A model generated the notes under the pieces. The model was not told the origin of the DNA, ran no database searches, and saw nothing but the letters and a program-made list of their open reading frames with translations. A DNA stretch of 64,000 bases from Rhizobium sp. (GTDB lineage Bacteria > Pseudomonadota > Gammaproteobacteria > Burkholderiales > Thiobacillaceae): assembly GCA_019459285.1 (NCBI GenBank), contig JAIBEL010000054.1, positions 1 through 64,000 on the forward strand. The letters are read 5' to 3'. The position numbers and the translations under genes were made by a program. This document shows positions 63,188 to 64,000 of the stretch, piece by piece (position 1 is the first letter of the stretch; each line of letters opens with the position of its first letter).

Positions 63188-64000
63188 AACTGACCTTTCT
63201 TGGCGCAGCGCGCGAAGTGACGGGCTCCAGCTATCTGCTGGAAGCCGACGGCGTGCGCTTCCTGGTCGATTGCGGCATGTTCCAGGGCGGGCGCGAAGCG
63301 CGCGACAAGAATCGCCGCGCCTTCAGCTTCGATCCCCGAACGATCGATTTCGTCATCCTGACGCATGCCCACATCGATCACTCCGGGCTGCTGCCGCGGC
63401 TGGTCGCACTCGGTTTCAAAGGCCCTATCTACACAACACGTGCGACCTGCGACCTGTTGGCGGTGATGCTGCCCGATTCGGCGCATATCCAGGAAAAGGA
63501 AGCGGAATACCAGAACCTCCACCGTTTCCGCCAGGGGATGGCCCGGCGCGACGCGGCACGCGGTTCGTCTCCGCGCGACACGGCGCCGCTGTATACCGTG
63601 GCGCAGGCGCAGGCCTCGCTCAAACAGCTCAATCCGGTCGATTACGATCTGGAAATCGCGCCGCATCCACAGGTGCGCTGCACCTTCCGCGACGCCGGCC
63701 ATATTCTCGGCTCGGCGATCGTCGAAGTCTGGGTGGGCGAAGGACCGCACCGCCGCAAACTCGTGTTTTCCGGCGACCTGGGCCAGCCTGCACGGCCCTT
63801 GCTGCGTGACCCGACGCCGATCTTCGACGCCGACTACCTGCTGGTCGAGTCGACCTACGGCAACCGCGATCACAAGAGCATGGAAGCGACGCAGGATGAA
63901 CTGGTGACGGCGATCAACGACACCATCGAACGAAAGGGCGGCAACGTCATCATTCCCGCCTTTGCGGTGGGGCGTACGCAGGACATGCTCTACCTGCTGG
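63184..64000 (+). CDS. MBL-fold RNase-like (beta-CASP) hydrolase, 3' end missing
   Basis: The frame is open to the window end (272 codons visible). MKLTFLGAAREVTGSSYLLE and THAHIDHSG are typical for the beta-CASP group that includes RNA-processing CPSF-like enzymes; SGDLG and VESTYGNRDH follow, and the beta-CASP region starts near IPAFAVGRTQ. The start overlaps the ATPase stop, so it belongs to the operon or reads through from it. Confidence 0.92.
   Translation, partial: MKLTFLGAAREVTGSSYLLEADGVRFLVDCGMFQGGREARDKNRRAFSFDPRTIDFVILTHAHIDHSGLLPRLVALGFKGPIYTTRATCDLLAVMLPDSAHIQEKEAEYQNLHRFRQGMARRDAARGSSPRDTAPLYTVAQAQASLKQLNPVDYDLEIAPHPQVRCTFRDAGHILGSAIVEVWVGEGPHRRKLVFSGDLGQPARPLLRDPTPIFDADYLLVESTYGNRDHKSMEATQDELVTAINDTIERKGGNVIIPAFAVGRTQDMLYLL

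Overview
The window is GC-rich chromosomal DNA from a Gram-negative proteobacterium, most likely a betaproteobacterium (possibly Thiobacillus-like; this is inference from gene content and codon use). Supporting traits are the moxR-bat operon, a groESL operon carrying both a CIRCE operator and a sigma-32-like promoter, the ActP/DUF485/DUF294/DnaQ-like cluster, and several GGDEF-EAL proteins. The left edge cuts an MBL-fold hydrolase and the right edge cuts a second, RNase-type MBL-fold protein.

Host region 1 (1-24 kb). MBL hydrolase, rhodanese, arginase and succinate-semialdehyde dehydrogenase are followed by a leftward operon of AEC carrier, tartronate-semialdehyde reductase and a stand-alone half of a D-2-hydroxyacid dehydrogenase, and then by a PBP7-type endopeptidase. 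Next come a soluble HDOD-like/GAF histidine kinase with its REC-PAS-GGDEF-EAL partner, a leftward YbhGFSR-like ABC exporter, a seven-gene moxR-DUF58-DUF4381-batABCD operon with almost every start overlapping the previous stop, and the nucleoid protein HU.

Accessory region (24.17-34.81 kb). A filamentous-phage (inovirus) prophage is integrated in the 3' half of a tRNA-Phe gene and bounded by a perfect 46-bp direct repeat. Most genes run leftward: ssDNA-binding protein, Rep, two micro-ORFs, a membrane protein, major coat, a 29-residue coat-like peptide, pIII-like adhesin, DUF2523 (pVI-like), Zot (pI-like) and a phage-encoded secretin (pIV-like). A long hairpin lies just past the secretin, where Ff phages keep their packaging signal. 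Between this hairpin and attL is a cargo segment: two small genes, a membrane-anchored DUF2726 nuclease-like protein, a DinJ/YafQ-type toxin-antitoxin pair and a short tyrosine integrase. The immunity region has a 32-bp palindrome and a divergent HTH regulator whose reading frame runs across the attachment site, so its C-terminus differs between integrated and circular phage.

Host region 2 (35-64 kb). A NarX-like PAS kinase with a LuxR-type regulator precedes a chemotaxis cluster (REC, MCP, CheY, STAS, CheA, MCP, CheW, CheR, CheD, CheB) that is followed directly by a MASE3-PAS-GGDEF-EAL protein. The CheA carries two tandem MshEN-like motifs between P1 and the kinase core, which suggests a c-di-GMP input. 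Then follow DUF294, DUF485 and an ActP symporter with an inserted coiled coil, a DnaQ-like exonuclease, groESL, bioA, a TetR-controlled operon (class II cytochrome c, membrane-fusion protein, FtsX-type permease, LolD-type ATPase) and the partial MBL RNase-like gene.

No rRNA, CRISPR array or insertion sequence was seen.
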